The notes under the pieces were generated by a model. That model saw nothing but the letters and a program-made list of their open reading frames with translations. It searched no databases and was not told the origin of the DNA. The translations under genes were made by a program, and so were the position numbers. A stretch of 34,766 bases of DNA, taken from positions 1 through 34,766 of the forward strand of contig WGDE01000014.1 in the NCBI GenBank assembly GCA_015493385.1, in the 5' to 3' direction. Origin of the DNA: Phycisphaerae bacterium (lineage in GTDB: Bacteria; Planctomycetota; Phycisphaerae; Sedimentisphaerales; Sedimentisphaeraceae). This document shows positions 1-10,548 of this stretch, one piece after another (position 1 is the first letter of the stretch; every line of letters begins with the position of its first letter).

Positions 1-162
1 GAATTAGAGAGTATCTTTACAATTGCAGATGAAGCAGTGATGCTAGATAGTAGAGTTAAGAGAATTGTTGCCCGTGGTAAACCAAAAGATTTACGTGACA
101 GATGCGACGATCCTTGGGTGAGGCAATTTTTTCATAGACTCTCGAATCTTGACAATATGTAA
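1..162 (+). CDS. ABC transporter ATP-binding protein, C-terminal end (MlaF-like), partial at window edge
   Basis: Open frame from nt 1 (ELESIFTIADEAVMLDSRVKRIVARGKPKDLRDRCDDPWVRQFFHRL...) to TAA at 160-162; directly upstream of an MCE-domain gene, as in Mla operons. Confidence 0.75.
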   Translation, partial: ELESIFTIADEAVMLDSRVKRIVARGKPKDLRDRCDDPWVRQFFHRLSNLDNM

Positions 163-201
163 TTAATTTAGAGATTCTCATAATATTTATAAAGGCTTAC
201 T

Positions 202-1179
202 ATGAGTTCAAGGGCTAATTATTTTAAAATAGGACTATTTGTTCTATTTACTGTTATTGTGTTGTTGGTTTTTCTTACAACGCTTGGAATAAGTCTTTTA
301 ACCAAAGACAAAATACTGCTTGAGACTTATATTGACGAGTCTGTTCAGGGGCTCAGCGTTGGCTCTCCGGTTAAAAATCGTGGAGTCCAGATTGGTAATG
401 TTGAGAGGATTGATTTTGTCTTAAGCGATTATAAAGTTGGCTATGATCAACCGGCTAGTAAATTGATATTGGTAGTCATAGCGGCAGATCCAACCAAATT
501 TGCATCAGAAAATAAATTTCAAGCAAAGAGAGTTATTCAAAAGCGAGTTGAAGAGGGAATGCGTTTGCAGTTAACACAGCAGCCCCTTACCGGTATTGCA
601 TATTTAGAGCTTGATTATTTTGATCCCAAGGAGTTTCCTGTTCCAGATATTACATGGAAACCTAACAATATTTATGTTCCATCAGTAAAGAGTATGCTTA
701 GTTCATTTACAAAATCTGCTGAGATTGCTGTAAAAAAGATTTCTGAGGTTAATTTTAAGAAACTTGTAGACAACGTTAACTCCCTTGTTAGTAATCTTGA
801 CAAGGCAATTGATGATGCGCATGTCTCCGAATTGTCAAGTTCTGCGATTGAGCTCATACAAGAGCTTAAAGAGAGCAATGATTCATTAAAAGCTTTTATG
901 AGTGAGATTCGCACAACAAACGATTACGCGAGTAAGCTACTAAAACCAGTAGAACCGTCCGAGCATTCTGTGTCTATTCCAGAGTTGGTTGCTTCTCTGG
1001 ATAAAACTATAGCGAAAATAGATGTAATGATGGCAAATTATAAACCTGATATTGATCAATCAGTCGGTGATATTAAAGCGTCTCTGCGCAATGTCAAGGA
1101 GCTAACCGCGCAGATTAAAGAGAACCCTTCTGCGGTGTTTAACTCAAAACCACCTGCGCAAAGTGGAGTGTATAAATAA
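202..1179 (+). CDS. MlaD/MCE-domain lipid transport protein
   Basis: N-terminal TM segment then MCE-like region (YFKIGLFVLFTVIVLLVFLTTLGI...VQGLSVGSPVKNRGVQIGNVERI). Confidence 0.88.
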   Translation: MSSRANYFKIGLFVLFTVIVLLVFLTTLGISLLTKDKILLETYIDESVQGLSVGSPVKNRGVQIGNVERIDFVLSDYKVGYDQPASKLILVVIAADPTKFASENKFQAKRVIQKRVEEGMRLQLTQQPLTGIAYLELDYFDPKEFPVPDITWKPNNIYVPSVKSMLSSFTKSAEIAVKKISEVNFKKLVDNVNSLVSNLDKAIDDAHVSELSSSAIELIQELKESNDSLKAFMSEIRTTNDYASKLLKPVEPSEHSVSIPELVASLDKTIAKIDVMMANYKPDIDQSVGDIKASLRNVKELTAQIKENPSAVFNSKPPAQSGVYK

Positions 1180-1808
1180 TGAATATAGCCTTTAGAGTGT
1201 TTTGTGTTGTTGTTATTTGTTACCTATCAATAGCTTTTTCTGGTTGTTCTGGCGGACAGACTGTCCCTAACGAGTATTATATGATAGATGCTGGTAGAGA
1301 TGCAGAAGTTGTTGAATCTTCTCACAAGAGTATAAAAGTTTTAGACATGAGCGTCTCAAGAGTATTTGATAGCAGCAATCTCATTTATAAGGTGAGTGGA
1401 AATAAATTTGAGAAAGACTACTATCACAAATATTTTGCTGATGTTGGTACTATGGCATCCCAGAGCCTGATTGAATGGCTAAGCGATAGCTCTCTCTTTG
1501 ACACCGTCTTGAGCTCACGCAGCTTAGCAGAAACTGATTATACTCTTGAGGGGTATGTTATTGAGCTCTATGGCGATTTTACAAATAAGAAATCTCCAGA
1601 AGCAGTTGTCACTATACAATTTGTTTTGCTTGATTCTTTAGCACGTGGTAGCGGCAACTTACAAGAGTGGAGATACTCTCAAAGGGTTGCTATTGCCAAC
1701 AAAAGCCCAGAAGGATTAATCGATGCTTACAATACTGCATTTGCGCAGATATTCTCTTGCCTTGAGGGTGATTTGATACACGCTGTTGCTGAAGGGGACC
1801 CTAAATAG
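1179..1808 (+). CDS. ABC-type transport auxiliary lipoprotein
   Basis: Lipobox AFSGC near N-terminus; start codon overlaps the MlaD stop (TAATG); follows ATPase and MCE genes. Confidence 0.78.
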   Translation: MNIAFRVFCVVVICYLSIAFSGCSGGQTVPNEYYMIDAGRDAEVVESSHKSIKVLDMSVSRVFDSSNLIYKVSGNKFEKDYYHKYFADVGTMASQSLIEWLSDSSLFDTVLSSRSLAETDYTLEGYVIELYGDFTNKKSPEAVVTIQFVLLDSLARGSGNLQEWRYSQRVAIANKSPEGLIDAYNTAFAQIFSCLEGDLIHAVAEGDPK

Positions 1809-1845
1809 AGAACTTGGCTTTAGGGCTACTTTTGATTAAGTAGGG

Positions 1846-2262
1846 TCAAATCTCTAGAAAACTTGGCACACGCCTCGGTCGACCGTTTGCGTCTACGCAG
1901 GCTAAGATGCTTTTTCCTTCGGTTAGGAGTCGCCCAATCTCATTTTTGAGCTCATAGGCGTGCTCAATTTTTGCCGATGTTACTTTTGAACAGGTTGTTG
2001 TGAGCGTTAATTTTTCATCGTAATAGGCGGGAAATCTGTATTTTAAGTTTAGCTCGGCAATAACCATAAAGAAACCAGCCTCTTCTAGCTTCTTATAGGC
2101 TAATCCATTTTCGCGTAGAAGCTCAGTTCTGCCTATCTCAAAATAAATAGGGTAGACGCTATGGTGGACGATGCCGCCTTGGTCTGTCTCACAGTAACGC
2201 GGCGATATAATTGTAGTATTGCTTCTTATTGTTATCTTTTCTGGGAATTCCATGAGAGACAA
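1846..2262 (-). CDS. Acyl-CoA thioesterase, 4HBT/YbgC-FadM-like
   Basis: RYCETDQGGIVHHSVYPIYFEIGRTELLRENGLAYKKLEE matches the hotdog thioesterase signature. Confidence 0.85.
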   Translation of the reverse strand: MSLMEFPEKITIRSNTTIISPRYCETDQGGIVHHSVYPIYFEIGRTELLRENGLAYKKLEEAGFFMVIAELNLKYRFPAYYDEKLTLTTTCSKVTSAKIEHAYELKNEIGRLLTEGKSILACVDANGRPRRVPSFLEI

Positions 2263-2372
2263 ATTAGCAAAATTAATAAATATTTCAAGTAATAAACATT
2301 TGGAAGGCCTCTTGCTGCGTAGCCAAATTCTATATTAAATTAGCATTATGCGAAATTTGTGTGTTTATTGAC

Positions 2373-2401
2373 TTGACATTAAGTTTTAAAGTTAGGAAAA
2401 T
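2373..2401 (+). promoter_or_regulatory. Candidate sigma70-type promoter of the PPIase gene
   Basis: TTGACA (2373-2378), 17-nt spacer, GAAAAT (2396-2401). Confidence 0.45.
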
Positions 2402-2486
2402 ATCCGAACTTAATAATGGTTTGATCGTATAGTAGACTTAAATTTAATTCCAGATCGGACCCAATGTAACTGAAAGGATTTGTTAG

Positions 2487-3590
2487 ATGAGAAGAAGTAT
2501 CTTATTGTTGTTGTCACTAGTTGTGGTTCTTGGTAGTAATGTTCTAGCTGTTGACCAGAAAAAGAAAGGCAATTCTGGTGCTATCGAGATTAAGGACGCT
2601 AAGGTTGTTAATATTTCTAGCGCTGATGCAAATAAAACGGAAATTCCAAAAGAAGACCCTAATAAGGTTGTGGCTACGGTTGGAAGTAAAAAGATTACAT
2701 TGGGTGAAGTTGACGAGAAGGCAATGAAAAAAATGCCTCAATTATCGCAGCTTCCACCAGAGATGCGTCAACAGTATCTACCAAATATTCGCAAGAGAGT
2801 TCTTGATATGATTATCGTTGAAGGGCTTCTTGATGCTGAGGTTAAAGCGGCAAATTTCAAAGTTAGCGATGCTGATGTGATGGCTAAGGTTAATGAGATT
2901 TGTGCTAAGAATGGTATGACTATGGATCAGCTCAAAGAGAGGCTTTCCTCTATGGGTAAGTCGCTTGAAGAACTCAAGAGTGATATTGCAAAGGATCTTG
3001 TTTACCAGGAGTTATTCGAAAAAGAATTAGGTGGTGCTGTTAATGTTAGCGATGCAGAGGTTAAGAAGTACTACGACGAGCATGGCGATCAGTTTGCGAC
3101 AAAAGATCAAGTTAGAGCTAGCCATATCCTTGTTAAGGTAGACCCTAAAGCTAGCGAAGAGGATAAGGCTGCAGCGAAGAAGAAGGCACAAGATCTGCTT
3201 GCGAAAGTTAAGGCTGGCGGCGATTTTGCTAAGATTGCAAGTGAATCTTCAGATTGCCCATCTAAAGCAAAGGGCGGCGATCTAGGTTTCTTTGAGCATG
3301 ATAAAATGGTTAAACCATTCGCAGACGCAGCGTTTGCTATGAATGTTGGAGATGTTAGCGATATAGTTGAGACTCAATTTGGCTACCACATTATCAAGGT
3401 TACAGATAAGAAGGCTGCTAGCAAGAAGAGTTTCGATGAAGTTAAAGGTGATATCAGAATGCAACTCGAAGGTAAGCAACGTTCAGAAGCAACCAGGAAA
3501 TATATTGATGGCTTAAAGGCAAAAGCAAATATTAAATACACAGACGGTTTTGCACCAGAAGAAAGCAAGCCAGCAGCTCCAGCTAAATAG
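2487..3590 (+). CDS. Peptidylprolyl isomerase, parvulin/SurA-PpiC type, secreted
   Basis: Signal peptide; SurA-like N-terminal region; parvulin domain (RASHILVKVDPKASEEDK...GGDLGFFEHDKMVKPFADAAFAMNVGDVSDIVETQFGYHIIKV). Confidence 0.92.
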   Translation: MRRSILLLLSLVVVLGSNVLAVDQKKKGNSGAIEIKDAKVVNISSADANKTEIPKEDPNKVVATVGSKKITLGEVDEKAMKKMPQLSQLPPEMRQQYLPNIRKRVLDMIIVEGLLDAEVKAANFKVSDADVMAKVNEICAKNGMTMDQLKERLSSMGKSLEELKSDIAKDLVYQELFEKELGGAVNVSDAEVKKYYDEHGDQFATKDQVRASHILVKVDPKASEEDKAAAKKKAQDLLAKVKAGGDFAKIASESSDCPSKAKGGDLGFFEHDKMVKPFADAAFAMNVGDVSDIVETQFGYHIIKVTDKKAASKKSFDEVKGDIRMQLEGKQRSEATRKYIDGLKAKANIKYTDGFAPEESKPAAPAK

Positions 3591-3613
3591 GCATCGAAGC
3601 TAACGATTACTTC

Positions 3614-3656
3614 AAGCCGCTGATTTTTAAACGATCAGCGGCTTTTTTTGTTTTTT
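3614..3656 (+). terminator. Rho-independent terminator after PPIase gene
   Basis: AAGCCGCTGAT / ATCAGCGGCTT stem followed by TTTTTTTGTTTTTT. Confidence 0.9.
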
Positions 3657-3726
3657 AAGATTTCTAAAGAATTGCAGTTAAAAGATTTATGATTTGAATC
3701 GCCCATCTTGAAAACCTTGTTTTGGC

Positions 3727-3755
3727 TTGACTCTCTCCCGCTTAGAGAGTAGAGT
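3727..3755 (+). promoter_or_regulatory. Candidate guaB promoter with embedded inverted repeat
   Basis: TTGACT (3727-3732), 17-nt spacer, TAGAGT (3750-3755); ACTCTCT-N7-AGAGAGT at 3730-3750 lies between and overlaps both hexamers. Confidence 0.4.
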
Positions 3756-3891
3756 AGTCAAATTATTCTGCAAATGTGTTTTAATGGTATTTTTTCATCC
3801 TTATTTAGGCTCTAAAGCAATGAATGTCTAAATTCAACTTCTATTTGCAGCTATATTAGAGAAAGATAAGTCGATTTTGACGGAGAACAAT

Positions 3892-5343
3892 ATGAAGAAT
3901 AAGATAATAGCTCAAGGCATAACATTCGATGATGTTTTGCTTGTCCCTGCGAGGAGTGATTTTGTTCCAAGTGAAGCAGATACAAGCACTAGGTTGACAA
4001 ACAATATTAGGATTAATATCCCAATTATCTCTGCCGCTATGGATACTGTCACAGAGTCTGCCTTGGCGATTGCTCTAGCACAAGAAGGTGGAATTGGTAT
4101 TATACATAAAAATCTTAGCGTTCAAGATCAAAAGACTGAAGTTGAAAAGGTTAAGCGTAGTGAGAATGGTGTCATACAAGACCCAATAACACTCTCACCA
4201 AACGATTCTCTTACCAAGGCGTATGAAATAATGGAACAACAGCATGTCTCTGGCGTGCCTATCGTTGACGGGGAGAATCTGGTTGGAATTCTTACGAGAA
4301 GAGACCTCAAATTTTTGAAGGATTACAGCCTCAATATATCTGAAGTTATGACTTGCTCAAACCTTGTAACAGCATCTCCAAATACGACTTTAGAACAGGC
4401 AAAAGAGATTCTACGCAAGCACAAGATTGAGAAGCTTCTCTTAGTTGATGATAAAAAGCTAAGGGGTATGATTACGATGCGTGACATTGATCGTGTCCTC
4501 AAATATCCCCAAGCGGCCAAAGATAAGAAGGGTAGGCTTCTTGTTGGTGCAGCGGTTGGAGTGCTTAATTACGAACGTATTGAAGCTCTGATTGATGCGG
4601 ACGTTGATGTGATTGTTGTTGATACTGCGCACGGTCATTCTAAAAATGTTATTGATACTGTTAAGTATATAAAGAAGAATTACAAGATTGATGTTATTGC
4701 AGGGAATATCGCAACCGCTCAGGCGGCAAGAGAATTAATAGATGCAGGTGCCAATGCGGTTAAGGTCGGAATTGGTCCTGGTGCAATATGTACAACAAGA
4801 GTTATCTCTGGTGTAGGTGTTCCTCAGATTACAGCTATTATGAACGTTGTTGAAGAGGCCAATAAGAGTGGTACCCCAGTTATTGCTGATGGAGGAATCA
4901 AACTCAGTGGCGAAATCACTAAAGCGATTGCTGCTGGTGCATCAAGTGTTATGCTTGGTTCTATGCTTGCAGGTCTTGCTGAGAGTCCTGGTCAGCTTGT
5001 TTTCTACAAGGGCAGACAATTTAAGGAATACCGTGGTATGGGTTCTCTTGGCGCAATGGTCAAGGGTTCTGCTGACCGCTATGGGCAAAAAAGTACAGCT
5101 GATAAAAATAAGCTTGTCCCAGAAGGAGTTGAGGGAAGAGTCCCATATCGTGGCAAACTGAGCGATTATATCTATCAGCTAGTTGGTGGATTGCGTGCAG
5201 GAATGGGGTATTGCGGTACTAAACAAATCGAATCTCTCAGAAGCGATGCAAAGTTTATGAGAATTACAACTGCTTCTGTTAGTGAATCACACCCACATGA
5301 CATCTCCATTACGAAAGAGTCTCCAAACTATACCGAATCGTGA
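3892..5343 (+). CDS. guaB: IMP dehydrogenase
   Basis: Full-length IMPDH with CBS domains; catalytic [21 protein letters not shown] track starts at TTG 3877, but GGAG (3882-3885) precedes ATG 3892 with normal spacing. Confidence 0.96.
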   Translation: MKNKIIAQGITFDDVLLVPARSDFVPSEADTSTRLTNNIRINIPIISAAMDTVTESALAIALAQEGGIGIIHKNLSVQDQKTEVEKVKRSENGVIQDPITLSPNDSLTKAYEIMEQQHVSGVPIVDGENLVGILTRRDLKFLKDYSLNISEVMTCSNLVTASPNTTLEQAKEILRKHKIEKLLLVDDKKLRGMITMRDIDRVLKYPQAAKDKKGRLLVGAAVGVLNYERIEALIDADVDVIVVDTAHGHSKNVIDTVKYIKKNYKIDVIAGNIATAQAARELIDAGANAVKVGIGPGAICTTRVISGVGVPQITAIMNVVEEANKSGTPVIADGGIKLSGEITKAIAAGASSVMLGSMLAGLAESPGQLVFYKGRQFKEYRGMGSLGAMVKGSADRYGQKSTADKNKLVPEGVEGRVPYRGKLSDYIYQLVGGLRAGMGYCGTKQIESLRSDAKFMRITTASVSESHPHDISITKESPNYTES

Positions 5344-5406
5344 GATAGTTTGAGTGGAATATCTTAGAGTGTCTATGTGTATTTATTTTCTTTGAATGGT
5401 TAATTT

Positions 5407-6945
5407 ATGACAAGAGAAACAATTGCTATTATTGATTTTGGAAGCCAGTATGGCCAGCTCATCGCAAGAAGGGTTAGAGAGAATAATGTTTTCTCAATGG
5501 TCTATCCTCCGAGCGTTACATTAGAACAACTGCGTAGTGAAGGGGTTACCGGCATAATTCTTTCAGGCGGTCCGGCAAGTGTTTATGAGAAAGACGCTCC
5601 AGTCTGTGATGAGAAAATCTTTGACCTTGGTGTCCCTGTTCTTGGGATATGCTATGGTATGCAGATTGCGTCTAAAATTCTTGGCGCAAATATCGCTCCA
5701 GCTCATAGCCGAGAATATGGGAGATCAGAACTACAAGTTACAGACACAAAAGATCTTCTCGCTACTGTTCCAGAATTAACTACAGTCTGGATGAGCCACG
5801 GCGATCAAGTTAATCAATTGAATGATGATTTTGAGACGCTCGCAAAAACTCAAACTTGTCCGTATGCGGCGGTTCGTCATAAAAGCAAACCATTCTACGG
5901 TGTACAGTTTCATCCAGAAGTGACACACACGCCAAACGGAGCTACAATGCTGCGCAACTTCCTATACAATATTTGCAAGTGTAAAGGGGATTGGCAGATA
6001 AAAGATTTTGCACAAGAAGCCATCGAAGCGGTGCGCAAGCAGGTTGGAAGCGATACTGTGATTTGTGGACTCAGCGGTGGTGTAGATTCTGCTGTTGTTG
6101 CGGCTCTGTTGCATAAGGCGATAGGAGATCAACTTGTCTGTATCTTCGTTGACAATGGTCTCTTGCGTAACAATGAGAGGCTTGGCGTTGAGACAATGTT
6201 TGCAGATCATTTCAAAATAAATCTACATGTTGTTGATTGGTCAAAACAATTCTTGAGCAAATTGGCTGGTGTTGTTGATCCTCAGAAAAAACGAAAAATC
6301 ATTGGCGCAGAGTTTATCGAAGCGTTTAAGAGTGAATCTAAAAAGATTGAGAATGCTAAATTCTTAGCGCAGGGGACCTTATATCCAGACGTTATCGAGT
6401 CTGGAGCTAAGGGAAATCTTGCGGCTAATATCAAACTTCACCACAATGTGGGTGGATTGCCAGAACAGCTTGGTTTCGACCTTGTTGAGCCACTGCGCGA
6501 TTTATTCAAAGATGAAGTACGCCTTCTTGGTGAGTTTTTAGGATTGCCAGAGGATATGGTCTGGAGGCATCCATTTCCAGGTCCTGGCTTGGCGGTTAGA
6601 ATTATCGGTGATATCACAGAAGAGAAACTGGAGATTGTACGCAATGCCGATGAGATTTTAATTGATGAGATTCGCGCAGCTGGTTTATATAGAAACTACA
6701 GCCAGACTCTTGCCGTTTTAGTTCCGATTGAAACGGTTGGTGTAATGGGCGATGGTAGAACTTACGAGAGTGTTATTGCTATCCGCTCGGTTGACACTAC
6801 CGATTTTATGACAGCGGATTTCTCACACATCCCTTATGAAGTGCTTGGTCGAATATCAAGTAGAATTATTAATGAAGTGCGCGGCGTAAATAGAGTTGTG
6901 TACGATATTTCTAGCAAGCCTCCTTCAACTATTGAGTGGGAATAA
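5407..6945 (+). CDS. guaA: GMP synthase (glutamine-hydrolysing)
   Basis: GATase motif GICYGMQ, PP-loop [17 protein letters not shown]-terminal [21 protein letters not shown]. Confidence 0.97.
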   Translation: MTRETIAIIDFGSQYGQLIARRVRENNVFSMVYPPSVTLEQLRSEGVTGIILSGGPASVYEKDAPVCDEKIFDLGVPVLGICYGMQIASKILGANIAPAHSREYGRSELQVTDTKDLLATVPELTTVWMSHGDQVNQLNDDFETLAKTQTCPYAAVRHKSKPFYGVQFHPEVTHTPNGATMLRNFLYNICKCKGDWQIKDFAQEAIEAVRKQVGSDTVICGLSGGVDSAVVAALLHKAIGDQLVCIFVDNGLLRNNERLGVETMFADHFKINLHVVDWSKQFLSKLAGVVDPQKKRKIIGAEFIEAFKSESKKIENAKFLAQGTLYPDVIESGAKGNLAANIKLHHNVGGLPEQLGFDLVEPLRDLFKDEVRLLGEFLGLPEDMVWRHPFPGPGLAVRIIGDITEEKLEIVRNADEILIDEIRAAGLYRNYSQTLAVLVPIETVGVMGDGRTYESVIAIRSVDTTDFMTADFSHIPYEVLGRISSRIINEVRGVNRVVYDISSKPPSTIEWE

Positions 6946-6996
6946 TTACAACATACATATTAAAGCTTCTGCCCTATATTGCTTATGGAGATAAAA

Positions 6997-7914
6997 ATGA
7001 AACATTGTCTAAACGGAATTAGGCAAAGCGTTATCCTTGTGACGATAATCACTCTCGTATTGTCAAACACACTGTTTGCCAGTGAGATTGCTGACTCAGA
7101 GTCTCAGAAAAAAACTGAGAATAAGGTGGATTTCTCTAAGAGTGAAGAATTTAGTGCAAATATGTTTCCCGGTCAGGATGCGACATCTAACGAAAAGTTC
7201 AAATATGCAACTGATAGTCTTTGGGACGACCTTTGTACATTACCATCAGAGCTTTACCATGGTATGGGGCGAATCTATTTGCAAAGAGATAATTTTATCG
7301 CTTTGCTCTTAGCGGGCGGTGCAAGTGTTGCAATGCACGCTAGTGGTGCTGATGATGATATTGCAGATAATTTTGAAGACCACAAAGTCTTAAGCGATTT
7401 CTCCGATAAGGCACTTGATTTTGTTGGTGGTCCAGGCACTCATTTCGCTCTTACAGGTGTTTGGTATTTGGCAAGTGCGTACAATGGTGACGAGCTGAAT
7501 AAACAACGTTCTTGGACAATGCTCAAGGCTTTATCCTATACAGGCTTCACGACATTGTCGCTCAAGCTAATAAGAGATAACGACACTCCTAATGGTAAAT
7601 GGCTTGGTTGGCCAAGTGGGCATACGGCGAGTTCTTTTTGTGTTGCCAGTGTTTTTGATGAATTTTATGGCCCAGCTGTCGGAATTCCATCTTACCTACT
7701 TGCTGGTGTTGTTGCGTATCGAATGATGGAGGTTGGAGACCATTGGGGAAGTGATGTTGTATTTGGAGCAGTCTTGGGTTATATAACAGGTCATAGCGTT
7801 GCCGGCGAAGATAGAGGAAAGTGGGAGATTGCTGGTTTCGATGTAGTTCCATACAGGTCGCAGCCAAATTCATATTCGACTACCATGGGCGTTAGCTTGG
7901 TTAAAGCTTTTTAA
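6997..7914 (+). CDS. PAP2-superfamily phosphatase, exported/membrane associated
   Basis: PAP2 motifs WPSGHTASSF and GDHWGSDVVFGAVLGY. GGAG at 6987-6990 supports ATG 6997 over the TTG at 6979. Confidence 0.83.
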   Translation: MKHCLNGIRQSVILVTIITLVLSNTLFASEIADSESQKKTENKVDFSKSEEFSANMFPGQDATSNEKFKYATDSLWDDLCTLPSELYHGMGRIYLQRDNFIALLLAGGASVAMHASGADDDIADNFEDHKVLSDFSDKALDFVGGPGTHFALTGVWYLASAYNGDELNKQRSWTMLKALSYTGFTTLSLKLIRDNDTPNGKWLGWPSGHTASSFCVASVFDEFYGPAVGIPSYLLAGVVAYRMMEVGDHWGSDVVFGAVLGYITGHSVAGEDRGKWEIAGFDVVPYRSQPNSYSTTMGVSLVKAF

Positions 7915-7917
7915 GAA

Positions 7918-7938
7918 GGGCGACCACAAGGGGCGCCC
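7918..7938. repeat. Small palindromic hairpin GGGCGACC-ACAAG-GGGCGCCC right after the PAP2 stop codon
   Basis: Arms pair with a single A/G mismatch; core ACCACAAGGG recurs inverted at 13129-13138. Confidence 0.55.
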
Positions 7939-7987
7939 ATACAGTTTTATTTGTTTTAAATATTCTGTTGAGTAGCTGTGAGATTTT

Positions 7988-8902
7988 TTAAAAGAGAGTT
8001 GCTTTTCTAAGTATCTCAACCCTTTCATCTAGCTGAGAGAGTGTTGCGGCTTTTATACCGTGAAGAGAGAAGTCGCCAATTGTAAACGATGAACATGCGG
8101 TTCCGTATGCGATTGCCTGTCTTAGAGTAGTGTTATCAACTTTTTTGCTTTTTGCGATATATCCCATTAGTCCACCAGCAAAAGCATCGCCCGCACCGGT
8201 TGGGTCTATTACGATTTTTGTTGGGTATGCAGGTAGTACAAAACAGTCTCCGGTTGCATCTAGCATAATAGAGCCATGTTCACCCTTTTTAATTATGACA
8301 ACATCTGGTCCCATCTTCATAATGTCTTCACCGGCAGAAATTAGATTGTACTGACCAGTGAGCTGTCTTGCTTCGTCTTCGTTTAGAATTAAACAATTAA
8401 TGCGGTCTAGCAATTCCTTGAGACTTTCTCTCTCTGTCTCAATCCAGAGATTCATAGTGTCTGCTGCAACGAACTTAGGGTTATAAGTCTCTTCTAGTAT
8501 TTGCATCTGAATAGCAGGGTGTGTGTTGGCTAGAAAGATAAATTCAGAATCTTTGTAGCTCTCTGGCATTTTTGCAGGATCTTCAGCTAAGACGTTTAGC
8601 TCAACCATATCAGTGTTTGCTTCGTTCATACTTCCCTCGTAGGAACCATGCCAGCGAAAGGTTTTGCTATCTTCTCGTACTTCTAGGCCTTCGAGTGAGA
8701 TGTCTCTGCCTTTAAATATCTCTGCTAGGTCAAAAGGGCAATCCTTTCCAACAACACCTAGAAATCTTACAGGATTGAAAAAGCTTGCAGAGTAGCTGAA
8801 GAATACTGCCGAGCCGCCAATGCTTTCTTCGCTCCTACCAAAAGGAGTCTTTACCGTATCAATACCAATCGAACCTGTTACCAAAAGAGACATATCAACC
8901 AT
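7988..8902 (-). CDS. PfkB-family carbohydrate/nucleoside kinase
   Basis: C-terminal PfkB signature DPTGAGDAFAGGLMGYI. Start may be ATG at 8893 (AAGGA upstream). Confidence 0.87.
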   Translation of the reverse strand: MVDMSLLVTGSIGIDTVKTPFGRSEESIGGSAVFFSYSASFFNPVRFLGVVGKDCPFDLAEIFKGRDISLEGLEVREDSKTFRWHGSYEGSMNEANTDMVELNVLAEDPAKMPESYKDSEFIFLANTHPAIQMQILEETYNPKFVAADTMNLWIETERESLKELLDRINCLILNEDEARQLTGQYNLISAGEDIMKMGPDVVIIKKGEHGSIMLDATGDCFVLPAYPTKIVIDPTGAGDAFAGGLMGYIAKSKKVDNTTLRQAIAYGTACSSFTIGDFSLHGIKAATLSQLDERVEILRKATLF

Positions 8903-8919
8903 CCTTGTTATTTAAAGAA

Positions 8920-10548
8920 CTAATTATTAAACTTTGCGAGAGCAATTTCTATTCTAGAGATAGTTTTGTCTTTTCCTACAATCTCTACCGTATCAAATAT
9001 TGCTGGGCTAATTGTTGACCCGCTAAGTGCTATGCGCAGCGGTTGAGCAATTTTGCCAAGCCCAATCTCTTTCTCTTTACTGATGCCACGCAAGAGCTTC
9101 TCAATTGTTTGTGCAGAAAAATCCTCAAGCTTGCCGAGCTCTTCTTTTAGCATCTCTAGGACCCTGCAACCCTCGTTGTCATTTTTGAGCAGTACTTTTT
9201 TGACCGCCTTCTCGTCGAACTCTATTTCACTATCCTCAAAGAAAAATAGCAAGCATTTACTCTCAATATCTCTTAGAGTTTTTGCCCCTTTGTTTAGCTC
9301 TATCAATCTCTCCAGTAAAGCATCATCTGCAGCTAACATAGGACTATTGTTTAGCTCTAAGAATCTGCGCATATGGGGAACTAGCTTAGCAGAGTCCATT
9401 CTTGAGATATGTTCCATATTGAATGACGAGAGTTTATTGCGGTCGAAGAAGCTGTTAGCCTTGTTTAGCCTTTTCTCGTCGAACGCCTCTACCAATTCAT
9501 CCAAACTCATAATCTCACGCTCATCTCCTGGGTTCCAACCGAGCAGGGCAGTGAAGTTGACTAGAGCTTCTGGAATATAGCCGCTCTTAATAAAATCAAC
9601 TACATTGATCTCAGGCAAATCGATGCCAATAAAATCTGCGATGGCGTTTATCGAGGCCTCATCTGGAGTTGTTTTCTTCTTTAGGAAAGACTCTAGATCT
9701 TCGATAGAGATATTGCCAGCCTTAGCTATAGAGGCTTCATCTATGTCTGTGGTCGCCTTAATGGCTTTGCGCAGAGTATTTGGACGTTCTCTCTTTGAGA
9801 GCTTACCTCCATTATCACTAACCGTTATAGACATATGGGCGTATTCTGGAGTTCTAAAGCCAAGTGCTTCTTGTAGGCATTGGTGTCCTGGAGTATTCAT
9901 CAAATGCTCTTGTCCACGCATTACGTGGGTTACGCCCATAAGCTCGTCATCAACGACTACCGCAAAGTGATAGGTTGGAAATCCGTCTGATTTTTCAATT
10001 ATAAAGTCTGCGATTTCTTCTGGAGCGAATGTTACCTCGCCACGAATAATATCCTTGATGACAATTGGCTTATCTTGTGGAACTGCAAAACGCACAGTTA
10101 CAGGCTTGCCTTGAGATTTTGCAGCTTCTACGTCTGCTTTGGTGGGCAGGGTTTCTGGTCTGCGGTAAATGAAGCTCTTTTTCTCTTTTTCTGCCTTTTG
10201 TCTCATTGCGGCAAGCTCTTCTGCTGTATCAAAGCAGTAGTAGGCCTTGCCTTCGTCTAGGAGCTGCTTCATATATTTGTCATATATTTCTCGCCTTTGG
10301 CTTTGGAGGTATGGAGCGTTTGGACCGCCAACTTCTGGCCCCTCATCCCAGTCTAGCCCTAGCCAGCGCAGATCATCGATAACCTGTTGCATTGCGGTTG
10401 GAGTGTTGCGTTTTTGATCCGTATCTTCAATACGAAGAATGAATTTTCCGCCCATCTTACGAGCAAGTAGCCAGTTAAACAGAGCGGTTCTTGCTCCTCC
10501 AATATGTAGGTAGCCAGTTGGTGACGGGGCGAATCTAGTAATAACCAT
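8920..10548 (-). CDS. gltX: Glutamyl-tRNA synthetase, with insertion after KLSKR
   Basis: HIGH motif region RFAPSPTGYLHIGGARTALFNWL, KMSKS-equivalent KLSKR. Start set at ATG 10548 (GAGGAAACAC upstream) instead of the ORF-track 10614. Confidence 0.95.
   Translation of the reverse strand: MVITRFAPSPTGYLHIGGARTALFNWLLARKMGGKFILRIEDTDQKRNTPTAMQQVIDDLRWLGLDWDEGPEVGGPNAPYLQSQRREIYDKYMKQLLDEGKAYYCFDTAEELAAMRQKAEKEKKSFIYRRPETLPTKADVEAAKSQGKPVTVRFAVPQDKPIVIKDIIRGEVTFAPEEIADFIIEKSDGFPTYHFAVVVDDELMGVTHVMRGQEHLMNTPGHQCLQEALGFRTPEYAHMSITVSDNGGKLSKRERPNTLRKAIKATTDIDEASIAKAGNISIEDLESFLKKKTTPDEASINAIADFIGIDLPEINVVDFIKSGYIPEALVNFTALLGWNPGDEREIMSLDELVEAFDEKRLNKANSFFDRNKLSSFNMEHISRMDSAKLVPHMRRFLELNNSPMLAADDALLERLIELNKGAKTLRDIESKCLLFFFEDSEIEFDEKAVKKVLLKNDNEGCRVLEMLKEELGKLEDFSAQTIEKLLRGISKEKEIGLGKIAQPLRIALSGSTISPAIFDTVEIVGKDKTISRIEIALAKFNN

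Noticed and set aside
4847-5161. 104-aa ORF inside guaB in another frame
   Set aside because: Overlaps the conserved IMPDH catalytic region; no independent coding features.
9053-9970. Long plus-strand ORFs (175 and 121 aa) antisense to gltX
   Set aside because: Ser/Leu-rich low-complexity translations opposite a clearly conserved gene; typical shadow ORFs.
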